Under the pieces are notes generated by a model. It was not told the origin of the DNA. It saw nothing but the letters and a program-made list of their open reading frames with translations, and did no database searches. The translations under genes and the position numbers were made by a program. From Nostoc sp. 'Peltigera membranacea cyanobiont' N6 (lineage in GTDB: Bacteria; Cyanobacteriota; Cyanobacteriia; Cyanobacteriales; Nostocaceae), in NCBI RefSeq assembly GCF_002949735.1, contig NZ_CP026681.1:3858501-3922500 (forward strand): a stretch of DNA of 64,000 nt, read 5' to 3'. Below are positions 1 through 7,756 of this stretch, piece by piece (the stretch's first letter is position 1; each line of letters begins with the position of its first letter).

Positions 1-2
1 TT

Positions 3-887
3 GTGTTATCTGAAGGTTTTCTCAACTTAAACAAACCATTTGGCTGGACTTCCCACGACTGCGTAGCGCGGGTGCGAAAATTGTTGCGCCTCAAACGTGT
101 AGGACATGCGGGAACCCTAGATCCAGCTGCTACAGGGGTTTTACCAATCGCCCTTGGTAAAGCTACCAGATTATTGCAATATCTGCCAGAAAACAAAGCG
201 TACATTGCCACTATTCGGCTGGGTGTGCGGACTACAACGGACGATTTGCAAGGTGAAATCATCACTTCTCAACCTTGTGCTGGATTGAGTTTGGCAGAGG
301 TGAAAACGGCATTAGCACAATTTGAAGGGAAGATTGAGCAAATACCACCTATTTACAGTGCAATCCAAGTGGATGGTAAACGTCTCTACGATTTAGCACG
401 CCAAGGTAAAACGGTAGAAGTTCCAGTGCGAACAGTGGAAGTTTTTCAGATAGATATTTTGGACTGGAAAGAAGGAGATTTTCCTGAATTGGATGTGGCG
501 ATCGCTTGTGGTTCTGGTACATATATTAGAGCGATCGCTCGTGACTTAGGTGCAATTTTAGAAACTGGTGGCACTCTTGCGGCTTTAATCCGTACCGAAA
601 GTAGTGGTTTCAATTTAACCGATAGTCTCACCTTGACTGATTTAGAAGCACAGCTACAAGCTGAAACATTTCAACCCGTTTGCCCAGATGCAGCTTTACA
701 ACATTTATCATCTGTTACTTTACCAGCAACATCTGCTCAAAGGTGGTGTCAAGGTCAGCGAATTTCTCTGAATTTCGATGTTCCTGAAATAGTGCGAGTT
801 TATGATGAAGAAAATCGCTTTTTAGGTATTGGGCAATTACAAGACGAAGTGTTGATCCCCCAAATGGTTTTTGAACCGATTTCTTAA
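3..887 (+). CDS. truB: tRNA pseudouridine(55) synthase TruB
   Basis: Converts U55 of the T-loop to pseudouridine in elongator tRNAs, in the cytoplasm. The N-terminus reads GFLNLNKPFGWTSHD, and at about residues 36-44 there is GHAGTLDPAATG, which carries the catalytic aspartate of the TruB family. GSGTYIRAIARDLG near residue 170 is the second conserved family motif. The length of about 294 residues is normal for a bacterial TruB with a C-terminal PUA-like extension. The reading frame opens with GTG at the very edge of the window, so the true start could lie a few codons upstream; the conserved domain is complete. The next gene on the same strand starts 108 bp downstream and has its own ribosome-binding site. 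Confidence 0.95.
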   Translation: MLSEGFLNLNKPFGWTSHDCVARVRKLLRLKRVGHAGTLDPAATGVLPIALGKATRLLQYLPENKAYIATIRLGVRTTTDDLQGEIITSQPCAGLSLAEVKTALAQFEGKIEQIPPIYSAIQVDGKRLYDLARQGKTVEVPVRTVEVFQIDILDWKEGDFPELDVAIACGSGTYIRAIARDLGAILETGGTLAALIRTESSGFNLTDSLTLTDLEAQLQAETFQPVCPDAALQHLSSVTLPATSAQRWCQGQRISLNFDVPEIVRVYDEENRFLGIGQLQDEVLIPQMVFEPIS

Positions 888-995
888 CATTGTGGTGAAT
901 TTAAGATTTGAATTTGAATACAGAGTTTGGGCTGAAGCGATCGCAGCTAATAGAATTGCGATCGCTGTTTTCACTAAACAGGAGAACGACAAGTC

Positions 996-1844
996 ATGAG
1001 CGATCGCCATCCTAGCACTACTGCACGTCTCAATGTTTACATCCAAGGTCAAGGATTCCCCATACTAGGTTTACACGGTCATCCTGGTAGTGGTCGTAGT
1101 CTTTCTGTCTTTACCAATCATTTATCAAAACGCTATCAAACTATTGCCCCTGATTTACGCGGATATGGCAAAAGTCGCTGGAATGGCAATTTTGATATGA
1201 ATGACCATTTAACTGATTTAGAAGCGTTGCTAGACCGCTTAAATATTGAAAAATGCCTAGTATTGGGATGGTCGCTTGGGGGTATTCTGGCAATGGAAAT
1301 GGCATTGCGTTTACCAGAGCGCATTACTGGGCTGATTTTGGTGGCGACAGCCGCAAAACCCCGTGGTAGCCATCCTCCTATAACTTGGCAAGATAATTTA
1401 TATACTGGCGTTGCTGGCCTATTAAACTATATAAAACCGAGTTGGCAATGGAATATTGAAACTTTTGGCAAGCGATCGCTTTTCCGCTACCTAATCCAAC
1501 AACATACATCCACAACTTACCACTATATCGCCAAGGAAGCAGTACCAGCTTATCTGCAAACCTCTCCTGCTGCTACTCGCGCTCTCTACAGTGCAATTCA
1601 ATCGGGATACAATCGGCTTCCAGAACTGCCACAAATCCAATGTCCAAGTTTAGTACTTGCTGGCGATCGAGACCGTCACATCACATCTGATTCCAGCTTA
1701 CAAACCGCTCAACATCTCCCAAATTCTCAGTGGCAGTGCTATCCAAACACCGCCCACCTTTTCCCGTGGGAAGTCCCCCAGCAGGTGCTGAATGATATCG
1801 ATCGTTGGCTGGAAGAACATCCGCAGGTAATTCGTAATTCGTAA
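996..1844 (+). CDS. alpha/beta hydrolase
   Basis: A soluble hydrolase of the alpha/beta fold. Visible are the oxyanion-loop motif LGLHGHPGSGRS (about residues 23-34), DLRGYGKS (about 54-61), the nucleophile elbow GWSLGG with the serine near residue 93, an acid in AGDRDRH near 223 and the histidine in NTAHLFPWE near 255. Length (282 residues) fits the family. AGGAGA lies about 10 nt before the ATG, which supports this start. The substrate cannot be told from sequence. The last codons (VIRNS then stop) come from a TAATTCG heptamer repeat that also ends the sucrose synthase gene of this window, so the original C-terminus was probably different. Confidence 0.85.
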   Translation: MSDRHPSTTARLNVYIQGQGFPILGLHGHPGSGRSLSVFTNHLSKRYQTIAPDLRGYGKSRWNGNFDMNDHLTDLEALLDRLNIEKCLVLGWSLGGILAMEMALRLPERITGLILVATAAKPRGSHPPITWQDNLYTGVAGLLNYIKPSWQWNIETFGKRSLFRYLIQQHTSTTYHYIAKEAVPAYLQTSPAATRALYSAIQSGYNRLPELPQIQCPSLVLAGDRDRHITSDSSLQTAQHLPNSQWQCYPNTAHLFPWEVPQQVLNDIDRWLEEHPQVIRNS

Positions 1845-1881
1845 AGAGCGTCATTACGAATTATCTTGATTTTCGCCTAAC

Positions 1882-2184
1882 TTAAATTTGACCGCCAAAG
1901 GCAGGCTGTACTTTGCGGTCAAATCTTTCCCCCAAGTCTTCAGCAATTGTTAAGGTATTAGGTTTGCAACGTTTGACACGCACAGAAATTCCCGTAGCTC
2001 CTTCGGCTTCTAAGTCTTCTATGTATCCATTGCTTGACAATCTTGCATCAGAAGAACTCAGAAATGGGCCAAAGTAATAAGTACATCGGGGATTTTGCGT
2101 CACAATCTCTACCCACCAAGCCAAGCCGAGGTAGTCGAATGTGTTGATCAACACTTCCTTGAGGTTATGCCAAATGGTTTTCAT
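1882..2184 (-). CDS. DUF1816 domain protein
   Basis: A 100-residue cyanobacterial protein matching the DUF1816 pattern: WWVEIVTQNPRCTYYFGPF at about residues 23-41, followed by a stretch that links to an acidic helix (YIEDLEAEGA). This small domain is found in cyanobacteria, sometimes in proteins linked to phycobilisomes; its function is not established. The basic C-terminal half (VRVKRCKP) has no recognised motif. It converges with the hydrolase gene, leaving 37 bp between the two stops. The start is the ATG at 2184. Confidence 0.8.
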   Translation of the reverse strand: MKTIWHNLKEVLINTFDYLGLAWWVEIVTQNPRCTYYFGPFLSSSDARLSSNGYIEDLEAEGATGISVRVKRCKPNTLTIAEDLGERFDRKVQPAFGGQI

Positions 2185-2270
2185 GGTTTTAGCCGATTTA
2201 TAAACGTCTACAGGGTGTTAAACGATATGTTGCTTTATTATCTTTTACATTTCTTTATACTCTGTTACTG

Positions 2271-3356
2271 TTATTTTTTCAAAGAAATTTTTTGTAACTT
2301 ATCTAAATAAAGCGTATTTAGCGATCGCTGGCGATAAACTTCATAAAGCGCCATCCCTGCTGCTACAGATGCATTCAGACTAGGAGTCTTACCTTGCAGA
2401 GGAATCGATACTAAAAAATCACAGGAACGTTGAGTCAACATACCCAGACCTTCGCCTTCTGAACCGATTACCAAAACGATTGGCCCTTTGAAATTCACAG
2501 TATGCACGGGTTCGCTTCCACTTGTAGCAGTGCCGTAAATCCAAAAGCCAGCTTCTTTTAATTCGTCTAAGGCGCGGCTGAGGTTGACAACTCTAGCTAC
2601 AGCAAAGTTTTCTAAAGCGCCTGCTGACACTTTCATTACAGTAGAAGTGATCCCAGATGCTCTTCTTTGAGGAATCACCAATCCTTGAGCGCCTATTGCT
2701 TCGGCGGTGCGAATAATTGCTCCCAAGTTGTGGGGATCTGTAATTCCGTCAGCTACTACTATTACGGGATCGGTTACAGATTTAGACTGTTCAATGAGAT
2801 CGGGCAATTCAATGTAGGCGTAAGGAGCAGTTTGTGCTGCCACACCTTGATGATTAGCCCCATTGGTGAGATAGTCTAAGCGCTTGGGTTCAACCTCATC
2901 AATAACTGTGCCATTTTCCTTAGCTTGCAGGAGAAAATGGTGGAAGCTGGGATCGTAGCGCAGCCGGGTAATAATCCAGATGCGGTTGAGATTGCGCTGT
3001 TTTTGCAACGCACTCAGTACTGGATGACGACCGTAGATGAGATCGTTATCTTCTTCTATCGGTTGTGTAGATACAGGTGACTCGGAGAAGTTGCTATTTC
3101 GTTGTCGGGAGTTGCCAGAAATGGGGTTGCTATCTACTTTCCGAGGATTACGAGTGGGACTAGCAACAGAGATAGGGTTGCTATCTACTTTCCGGGGATT
3201 ACGAGTGGGATTAGCAACAGAGATAGGGTTGCTATCTATTTTCCGGGGATTGCGAGTGGGATTACTAACAACGCGCTTCCCCTTAATTTTTATGGGTTTC
3301 CCACGATTGGGTTCGCTAGTAGAAGTGTTGATGATTTTTCTCGGTTGATTCTGCAT
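2271..3356 (-). CDS. rlmB: 23S rRNA (guanosine-2'-O-)-methyltransferase RlmB (SpoU/TrmH family)
   Basis: Methylates the ribose of G2251 (E. coli numbering) in the 23S rRNA peptidyl-transferase loop, using SAM. After an N-terminal tail of about 100 residues comes the SpoU substrate-binding domain (IYGRHPVLSALQ). The knotted SpoU methyltransferase domain follows, with its three motifs: DPHNLGAIIRTAEAIG, VIGSEGEGLG and IPLQGKTPSLNASVAAG. The tail is basic and contains three 17-residue repeats (PTRNPRKVDSNPIS type) encoded by a 51-bp tandem repeat. Such low-complexity N-terminal extensions occur in cyanobacterial RlmB, but this one is repeat-expanded. It lies downstream of the mini-RNase III gene on the same strand, the same order as mrnC-rlmB in Bacillus, which suggests joint work on 23S rRNA. 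Confidence 0.93.
   Translation of the reverse strand: MQNQPRKIINTSTSEPNRGKPIKIKGKRVVSNPTRNPRKIDSNPISVANPTRNPRKVDSNPISVASPTRNPRKVDSNPISGNSRQRNSNFSESPVSTQPIEEDNDLIYGRHPVLSALQKQRNLNRIWIITRLRYDPSFHHFLLQAKENGTVIDEVEPKRLDYLTNGANHQGVAAQTAPYAYIELPDLIEQSKSVTDPVIVVADGITDPHNLGAIIRTAEAIGAQGLVIPQRRASGITSTVMKVSAGALENFAVARVVNLSRALDELKEAGFWIYGTATSGSEPVHTVNFKGPIVLVIGSEGEGLGMLTQRSCDFLVSIPLQGKTPSLNASVAAGMALYEVYRQRSLNTLYLDKLQKISLKK
3123..3275. repeat. 51-bp tandem repeat, about 3 copies, inside rlmB
   Basis: Three head-to-tail units of 51 bp, each beginning GGGTTGCTATCTA on the plus strand; the third is diverged at its end. The unit is a multiple of three, so it encodes three copies of a 17-residue basic peptide in the RlmB tail. 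The copies differ by few substitutions, which suggests a recent duplication by slippage or unequal exchange. Confidence 0.85.
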
Positions 3357-3451
3357 TTGATTTATGGATATAGCTTATGGTTGAACATACCGATTACCTG
3401 AATTTCTGGAACCTAATCTACTGCTGTACCTATTGTTGTGAAATTGAGCTT

Positions 3452-3967
3452 TCACTCTTTTTCTACATGAAGCATTTGCAACAGTTCGGTTAGACGCTGG
3501 TAATCGGTGAGATATAAATAGCCTATTAAGGTTTCTAGACTAGTTGCCTGTTGATAAATTTCGGGATTGAGTCGCTTAGGGCGGCCTGTAGCGGCGTTTC
3601 TACCCCGTCGGACAATATCTAATTCGGTGTCCCTCAGATGAGGAGTTAGCGATCGCAAATGTAGCGCTTGTGTTTCTGCTCTTACCTGCTCCACTACCAG
3701 CCGATGGTAAATTCCTGACCGCTGCAATGGCAGCAGATGGAACATTCTAACATACAACTCATAAATTGCATCCCCCAAATATGCTAAAGCAGTAGGAGAA
3801 ATTTGTTGCACTTGTGAGAGGGAAATCTGTTGGAATGGCCCTGTGGTTGCCAAGAGTGCTTGAGTCCAAGATAAACTCTGCTTAGGAGTTTCATCTTGTC
3901 CATCTAATAGTTCCTCCTGTGACTTCACAAATAAATCATTCCTTGACGGGCTAGATTTGGCAGGCAT
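3452..3967 (-). CDS. mrnC: Mini-ribonuclease III (MrnC)
   Basis: A ribonuclease III catalytic domain without the dsRNA-binding domain, which in Bacillus matures the ends of 23S rRNA. The signature is YLGDAIYELYVR at about residues 65-76 and, near the C-terminus, TSLETLIGYLYL, where the acidic residues that bind Mg2+ lie. About 171 residues with a non-conserved N-terminal tail of about 45. The frame is open from a TTG at 3976, but the ATG at 3967 is the more likely start. It is 95 bp upstream of rlmB and probably cotranscribed with it. Confidence 0.9.
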   Translation of the reverse strand: MPAKSSPSRNDLFVKSQEELLDGQDETPKQSLSWTQALLATTGPFQQISLSQVQQISPTALAYLGDAIYELYVRMFHLLPLQRSGIYHRLVVEQVRAETQALHLRSLTPHLRDTELDIVRRGRNAATGRPKRLNPEIYQQATSLETLIGYLYLTDYQRLTELLQMLHVEKE

Positions 3968-4522
3968 TCTTCGCAAAGACTGATTTTTCTGAAGTGTGCC
4001 ATGATAGTATACTTAGCATAATCAATACTATCAAAATTGCTTCCTAATTTCATCATTTTGACTGAGAGTTGGCATTTTAAATCACCCTGATGTCAATGCC
4101 TATGAACCAAATTTTGCCTAATTATTGTGGTCTGTATCTAAGATAGGGTAAAATTTTGACATCAAATACACGCTGTTACTAAATCCCATTGTCATGCTTA
4201 CTTAGTAAGCGACAATTTCTAACTATACAGTATCAAGTCAACTTTACCTATACACAAATCTGCTGACTTTGTATTTTCTACAATTTTTTCAGACTTGATT
4301 GTTTATCCGATATTCTGCCCAATAATCATTTACCCAAGAACTGGGTGTCTATAAATAGTTGGAAAAAATATTTACAGTCATTACGCAACTTATAGAGACG
4401 CTACCGCGTAAGCTTCATTCGCAATGACATAGTGTAATTCATTCTGTCCAAGTACTTATCTTTAGTTATTGCTCAACTTTAAACATAATAACTCAACTGG
4501 TTTTTTGCCTCTCCCACCAGGA
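3968..4522. other. AT-rich intergenic region upstream of mrnC
   Basis: No coding region is seen. A small inverted repeat (GATAGTAT at 4003-4010 and ATACTATC at 4025-4032) lies just upstream of mrnC and could be part of its leader or promoter. From 4391 a short degenerate stretch (AGAGACGCTACCGCGTAAGC) resembles dispersed Nostoc repeats. The mrnC promoter must lie here but cannot be fixed by eye. Confidence 0.5.
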
Positions 4523-4691
4523 GCTACGGTGTACACACAAGTCTTTGAGAGTGGACTCACAAGCTTTTGATCCCCCCAACCCCCCGACAAATTGGGGGGC
4601 AAAAGTCTCTTAAAGTCCCCCTTAAGAAGGGGGATTTAGGGGGATCTTCAACGATTTTGGGTTTTGTACAGATATGTCTGTACACCGTAGC
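4523..4691. mobile_element. MITE-like element (169 bp) with 9-bp target duplication
   Basis: The terminal inverted repeats GCTACGGTGTACA (4523-4535) and TGTACACCGTAGC (4679-4691) are perfect over 13 bp. They are flanked by the direct repeat CCACCAGGA at 4514-4522 and 4692-4700, a 9-bp target-site duplication. The interior holds CCCCC/GGGGG-rich inverted segments of a type dispersed in Nostoc genomes and encodes no transposase. The same termini occur back to back at 53168-53201. Confidence 0.8.
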
Positions 4692-4787
4692 CCACCAGGA
4701 GAGAGGTTTTCTGCCAGAAGTTTTAAAAATTAAGCTACCCGATGTTGAATCTGGATAGCTGAATCGATTTGGTTCAAGCAATCAAGG

Positions 4788-5150
4788 CTACTTGACGTTT
4801 TCTAGAGCTTCTTCAACTGATTTTTGCAGGGAGAGAAACTTTTCTAGGCGAACAAGCTTCACCGTTTGAGTTACACGGGCATTCGTGACAATTTGCAAAG
4901 TGCCCTCAGCAGTTTGAGCTTGCTTGGCTAGTTGTACCAAAGCACCCAAGCCAGAGCTATCAATAAAGTCGATTTGTGAGAGATCCAAAATAATATGCTT
5001 AGGGCCCTCTTCAATCTTGCTGCCAAGTACTTTACGAAATGTTGGTTCAGAAAACGCATCTAACAAACCTGTGAGGCGGAATAGCTGGCAGTTATCCCGG
5101 ACTTCACGAGTGCCTCTCAGGCTAACGGTTAGATTCAGTGGCTCAGCAAT
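4788..5150 (-). CDS. STAS-domain protein (anti-sigma factor antagonist type)
   Basis: A single STAS domain. The core HIILDLSQIDFIDSSGLGAL contains the serine that is phosphorylated in SpoIIAA/RsbV proteins, so a partner-switching role with an anti-sigma kinase or a phosphatase is likely. The frame remains homologous-looking upstream of the first usual start (TTG at 5066): it reads LNLTVSLRGTREVRD and then NCQLFRLTG, the first strands of the fold. No ATG, GTG or TTG occurs between that TTG and the in-frame stop at 5181-5183. A strong AGGAGG (5156-5161, minus strand) sits 5 nt before an ATT codon at 5150, so an AUU start is proposed. A TTG start would remove strand 1. Confidence 0.8.
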   Translation of the reverse strand: MAEPLNLTVSLRGTREVRDNCQLFRLTGLLDAFSEPTFRKVLGSKIEEGPKHIILDLSQIDFIDSSGLGALVQLAKQAQTAEGTLQIVTNARVTQTVKLVRLEKFLSLQKSVEEALENVK

Positions 5151-5155
5151 AATTC

Positions 5156-5161
5156 CCTCCT
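5156..5161 (-). promoter_or_regulatory. Shine-Dalgarno AGGAGG pointing to a non-AUG start
   Basis: AGGAGG on the minus strand, 2 nt before an ATT at 5153 and 5 nt before a second ATT at 5150. It is the only strong Shine-Dalgarno upstream of the STAS gene and defines the likely start at 5150. Confidence 0.55.
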
Positions 5162-5224
5162 CATGAGTTAAAGTGAACGCTCAAGTATAGATGGTTTTTG
5201 AGCAAGTTGTCTACAATCTTTTGG

Positions 5225-5340
5225 GGCATTGGGCACAAGAGGCAGAGGGGCGGGGAGCAGGGAGAGGAAGGGAAAGAGATAATTTTTATTTTTATTCTCC
5301 CCCTTGCTCCCTGCCCCCTGCTCCCCACCTATTCCCCATT
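5225..5340. repeat. G-rich/C-rich low-complexity repeat downstream of carA
   Basis: GCAGAGGGGCGGGGAGCAGGGAG is followed by TCCCCCTTGCTCCCTGCCCC, making an imperfect inverted purine/pyrimidine block. The same kind of sequence recurs at 41279-41372 and inside recJ (56611-56649). It may fold into a hairpin between carA and the STAS gene region. Confidence 0.6.
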
Positions 5341-5341
5341 T

Positions 5342-6508
5342 TTACTTCACCTCGGCTGTTGCGGCTTGACGGGCTGTTCGCATCGCTTGAACAAATTGCT
5401 CAAACAAGTAATCAGCATCGTGGGGGCCAGGACTAGCTTCTGGGTGATACTGTACGGAGAATACAGGTAGAGATTTGTGACGGACTCCGGCAATGGTGCG
5501 ATCGTTTAAGTTCAGGTGGCTGATTTCTACAACTGCCGTAGGTAAAGAATCTGGATCGATCGCAAAACTATGGTTTTGGCTGGTAATTTCTACCCGTTGT
5601 TGTAATCCAGCAGGCTGATTTAAACCACGATGACCAAATTTAAGTTTATAGGTTTCTGCCCCTAATGCATGACCTAAGATTTGATGTCCCATGCAAATAC
5701 CAAAAATAGGCTTTTGACTTAACAAAAGCGCTTTAGCAGTTGCAATCCCTCCAGTGACAGCAGCCGGATCGCCCGGCCCGTTAGAAAGAAACACACCATC
5801 TGGATTGTAATTGAGGATTTCTTCTGGTGGTGTATCAGCAGGCACAACAATTACCCGACAGCCGTAACTTACTAAGCGTCGCAAAATATTGCGTTTTATG
5901 CCAAAGTCAAGAGCTACAACAGTAAAGGCTTCCCCAGGATTTTCCACAGCCTCGCAGTTGAATTCCCAAGCTGGAATTGTGGGATCTGACCACTCATAAG
6001 CTGTTGAGGTGGTGACTTCTCGAACCAGATTTAATCCCGCCATGTTGGGAGCCGCCTGTACCTGTTCTAGCAATTCCGCCTCATCGAGAATGGTTGTGGA
6101 AATGCCACCGTTCATGGCTCCAAACATCCGAATTTTGCGGGTGAGGGCACGGGTATCGATGCCGTATATCCCCGGTACTTGATTTTGTTTGAGGTAGTCT
6201 GGTAAGGATTGTGTCGATCGCCAGTTACTTGGTCGTTGACAAATATTTCGAGCGATCGCACCCCGCACTTGGGGGCCATCTGATTCCTCATCTTCAAGAT
6301 TAATCCCAGTATTGCCTAATTCAGGATAGGTAAAAATGACAATCTGACCGCAGTAACTAGGGTCAGTTAGGACTTCTTGGTATCCGGTCATGCCAGTGTT
6401 AAACACCACTTCTCCGATCGCGGTTCCCGTCGCACCGAAAGACCAACCGCGATAAGTAGTTCCATCTGCCAAGACAAGTAAAGCAGGTATTGCGTCAGTC
6501 AGGGGCAT
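5342..6508 (-). CDS. carA: Carbamoyl-phosphate synthase small subunit
   Basis: The glutamine amidotransferase subunit that feeds ammonia to CarB for carbamoyl phosphate, used in arginine and pyrimidine synthesis. The N-terminal CPSase small-chain domain (DGTTYRGWSFGATG, GEVVFNTGMTGYQE) covers about residues 10-150. The class I amidotransferase domain has the nucleophile in FGICMGHQILG, with the cysteine near residue 270, and the His-Glu pair in YHPEASPGPHD near 354. Length 388 is normal. carB is not in this window, which is usual in cyanobacteria. Start ATG at 6508; upstream is a heptamer repeat, so the promoter lies in or beyond that repeat. Confidence 0.95.
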   Translation of the reverse strand: MPLTDAIPALLVLADGTTYRGWSFGATGTAIGEVVFNTGMTGYQEVLTDPSYCGQIVIFTYPELGNTGINLEDEESDGPQVRGAIARNICQRPSNWRSTQSLPDYLKQNQVPGIYGIDTRALTRKIRMFGAMNGGISTTILDEAELLEQVQAAPNMAGLNLVREVTTSTAYEWSDPTIPAWEFNCEAVENPGEAFTVVALDFGIKRNILRRLVSYGCRVIVVPADTPPEEILNYNPDGVFLSNGPGDPAAVTGGIATAKALLLSQKPIFGICMGHQILGHALGAETYKLKFGHRGLNQPAGLQQRVEITSQNHSFAIDPDSLPTAVVEISHLNLNDRTIAGVRHKSLPVFSVQYHPEASPGPHDADYLFEQFVQAMRTARQAATAEVK

Positions 6509-6514
6509 AGTAAA

Positions 6515-6556
6515 TTGGGGAATTGGGAATTGGGGATTGGGGATTGGGGATTGGGA
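6515..6556. repeat. GGGGATT-type heptamer tandem repeat
   Basis: About six units of GGGGATT/GGGAATT immediately upstream of carA. This is the same STRR family as at 8512, 35021, 36303, 41169 and 47640. Confidence 0.85.
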
Positions 6557-6715
6557 AAACTCTTCCCCACCTAGTCCCCTGTCCCCAATACTGCGATTGT
6601 TAATTATCCCATGAGTTGGGGAATTGGGAGTTTTTTGGATAGTTAATTAAAATTAAATTGGGAATTTAAAGTGGCGGGAGTGGATTTGGCAAAGCTAGGG
6701 CGGTTAAAATTAATT

Positions 6716-7756
6716 ATGCTTCAGTCTTTTTTTTCCCGTGCAACCCTAATTTTAGTATCAAGCGCTCTTGCGGTTTTGTGTGTTGCCTGTAGTGAAGACA
6801 AACGGAACACTGTGGCTGGTGGCAATGAGCAACCCGCGCCAATTGGGGATTTGGCATCAGTAGAACCTGCCGTCAAACCACCAACACCAGCAGTTACCCC
6901 AGAAGTACAGCCGCTAGAGCCGTCTGAAAGCGAACCAAGTCTTTTTGAACAGGGGTTAGACAAAGCGGTTGGCGCTTGGAGTATCAGCCGTTCTGCTCAA
7001 TCTCCAGGTGATTGGATTTTGGTGGCGAATCAGTACCAGGATGCGATCGCGTTGATGGAAAGAGTCCGGCGACAAAGCCCGGAATTTGCGATCGCTCAAA
7101 CCAAAATCACTGAATATCGCCACCAAATTAAATATGCTCAACAACAAGCTGCTCCTCGCCCTGTGCGTCTTGCCGAACCGAAGAGGATAGTAGTTGTGGT
7201 TCCTCAAACAGCAATCACACCAAAGTATACTTCGCCTCCAGAAGAAACAAAACCGTTATCAATAAAACCAGCTTTGCCGTCATCAGCAGTAGTGATTCCA
7301 GATCAGGAAGTGTTTACAGCCCCAATTAAAAGGCGACTTGGTGGTACGCCAATTGTGGAAGTCACTTTCAATGGCCAGCAACAATTTGAGATGATTGTGG
7401 ATACGGGAGCCAGTGGCACTGTCATCACCCAAGAGATGGCCAATGCTTTGGGAATCGTGACAGTGGGGAGAGCTAAGGCAAATACCGCTAGTTCTAGGGC
7501 TGTAGAATTTCCTGTGGGCTATGTTAATTCGATGGCAGTTGGTGGGGTAATAGTAAATAAAGTACCAGTAGCGATCGCAGGTGCGGATCTAGAAACTGGA
7601 CTTTTAGGACATGACTTTTTTGGTAACTACGATGTCACCATTAAACGGAATGTAGTAGAGTTTCGCCCGCAATTGCGATCGCAAATCAATCCCCCAGAAA
7701 CTCAACTAACTGCTCCAACTTCGTCCAAGCAGCCCCGCTTTGTAGGATATCCTTAG
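6716..7756 (+). CDS. Retropepsin-like aspartic protease, predicted secreted or lipoprotein
   Basis: From ATG 6716 the protein begins with a typical signal peptide (FFSRATLILVSSALAVLCVAC); LCVAC is a weak lipobox, so it may be a lipoprotein. A proline-rich linker and a short helical region follow. The C-terminal half is a retropepsin-like domain (TIGR02281/gag_asp_proteas type): FEMIVDTGASGTVIT carries the catalytic DTG and GLLGHDFFGNYDVTI the conserved LG..FL-like segment. One DTG per chain implies a dimer. The frame is open from a GTG at 6671, but only the ATG puts the signal peptide at the terminus. The last 71 bp overlap the 3' end of trpD on the other strand, so the C-terminal tail is probably a later extension. 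Confidence 0.8.
   Translation: MLQSFFSRATLILVSSALAVLCVACSEDKRNTVAGGNEQPAPIGDLASVEPAVKPPTPAVTPEVQPLEPSESEPSLFEQGLDKAVGAWSISRSAQSPGDWILVANQYQDAIALMERVRRQSPEFAIAQTKITEYRHQIKYAQQQAAPRPVRLAEPKRIVVVVPQTAITPKYTSPPEETKPLSIKPALPSSAVVIPDQEVFTAPIKRRLGGTPIVEVTFNGQQQFEMIVDTGASGTVITQEMANALGIVTVGRAKANTASSRAVEFPVGYVNSMAVGGVIVNKVPVAIAGADLETGLLGHDFFGNYDVTIKRNVVEFRPQLRSQINPPETQLTAPTSSKQPRFVGYP

Noticed and set aside
4557..4781. Open frames on both strands inside the MITE
   Set aside because: They read through the CCCCC/GGGGG inverted repeats and have no homology-like sequence.
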